Of a DNA stretch of 5,245 nt, positions 5,164 through 5,245 are shown piece after piece. Under the pieces are notes generated by a model. It made no database searches. It worked only from the letters and a program-made list of their open reading frames with translations, and had not been told where the DNA came from. Made by a program: the position numbers and the translations under genes. The DNA lies in the NCBI GenBank assembly GCA_050050115.1, contig JASFUX010000245.1:1-5245 (forward strand), given 5' to 3'. Numbering within the stretch: the first letter of the stretch is position 1; every line of letters begins with the position of its first letter. The DNA is from JASFUX01 sp050050115. GTDB taxonomy: Bacteria > Pseudomonadota > Alphaproteobacteria > Caulobacterales > Maricaulaceae.

Positions 5164-5202
5164 GGTTAGCGCGCTCGTCGTTGACACGAAAAGGAACCGC
5201 CC

Positions 5203-5245
5203 ATGCGCGTCCTGCTGGTCTCCGCTCTCGCTTCGGCCGCCTTCG
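5203..5245 (+). CDS. Start of an exported protein, cut by window end
   Basis: Only 14 codons are present: MRVLLVSALASAAF. The basic Arg2 followed by a hydrophobic, alanine-rich run is the beginning of a Sec signal peptide. AAGGA at 5191-5195 lies 7 bases before the ATG, a good ribosome-binding site. The product cannot be identified from what is visible. It has its own 190-base upstream region with a copy of the candidate operator, so it may be a separate transcription unit under the same regulator as the GFA gene. Confidence 0.75.
   Translation, partial: MRVLLVSALASAAF

Larger units (their letters stand above)
5013..5202. promoter_or_regulatory. Intergenic region before the exported-protein gene
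   Basis: This 190-base gap holds no convincing gene. Bases 5013-5052 are very GC-rich, with a weak GCCGC/GCGGC stem (5022-5026 and 5048-5052) but no T-run, so a terminator for the DUF1330 operon is not supported. Bases 5053-5117 are AT-rich and carry the second operator-like element and a tandem repeat. Bases 5132-5163 can fold into a hairpin in the leader of the next gene. Confidence 0.6.

Noticed and set aside
5181..5186. Perfect TTGACA hexamer as a -35 element
   Set aside because: It is only 16 bases before the start codon, so a -10 element would fall in or at the coding sequence; the same area is needed for the ribosome-binding site.

Overview
The window is GC-rich DNA that reads as bacterial, probably a Gram-negative alphaproteobacterium. 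The grounds are high GC in third codon positions, Shine-Dalgarno-led genes, a Sec signal peptide followed by an outer-membrane-type beta-barrel, a lipoprotein, and the mix of GFA, HxlR and DUF1330 genes. The taxonomic call is inference; there is no rRNA or other marker here. No tRNA, rRNA, CRISPR array, insertion sequence or phage gene was seen.

Left part (1-2164, + strand): two unrecognised genes in tandem, separated by 2 bases. The first is cut by the window edge and encodes an inner-membrane protein with three hydrophobic segments and a long soluble C-terminal part. The second encodes an exported 446-residue protein whose C-terminal half looks like an outer-membrane beta-barrel. Sampled 60-base blocks here are about 50-57% GC, clearly lower than the next gene.

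Middle part (4134-2205, - strand): a GFA-domain (CENP-V/GFA fold) zinc protein, followed 40 bases downstream by a lipoprotein with an apiosidase-like (DUF4038/GH140-type) glycoside hydrolase domain and the C-terminal domain that usually accompanies it. The gap between them contains a hairpin that includes the hydrolase ribosome-binding site.

Right part (4330-5012, + strand): divergent from the GFA gene, an HxlR-family winged-helix regulator overlaps a DUF1330 gene by four bases (ATGA). The 195-base divergent region is AT-rich and full of short symmetric and repeated motifs. One roughly 20-base element there recurs in the 190-base gap downstream of the DUF1330 gene, in front of a further gene for an exported protein whose first 14 codons close the window.

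The most coherent reading is a small HxlR-controlled locus. The regulator would sense electrophile or redox stress through a conserved N-terminal cysteine and control itself with DUF1330, the divergent GFA gene, and perhaps the downstream exported protein. Whether the glycosidase belongs to the same response or is only a read-through passenger cannot be settled from sequence alone.
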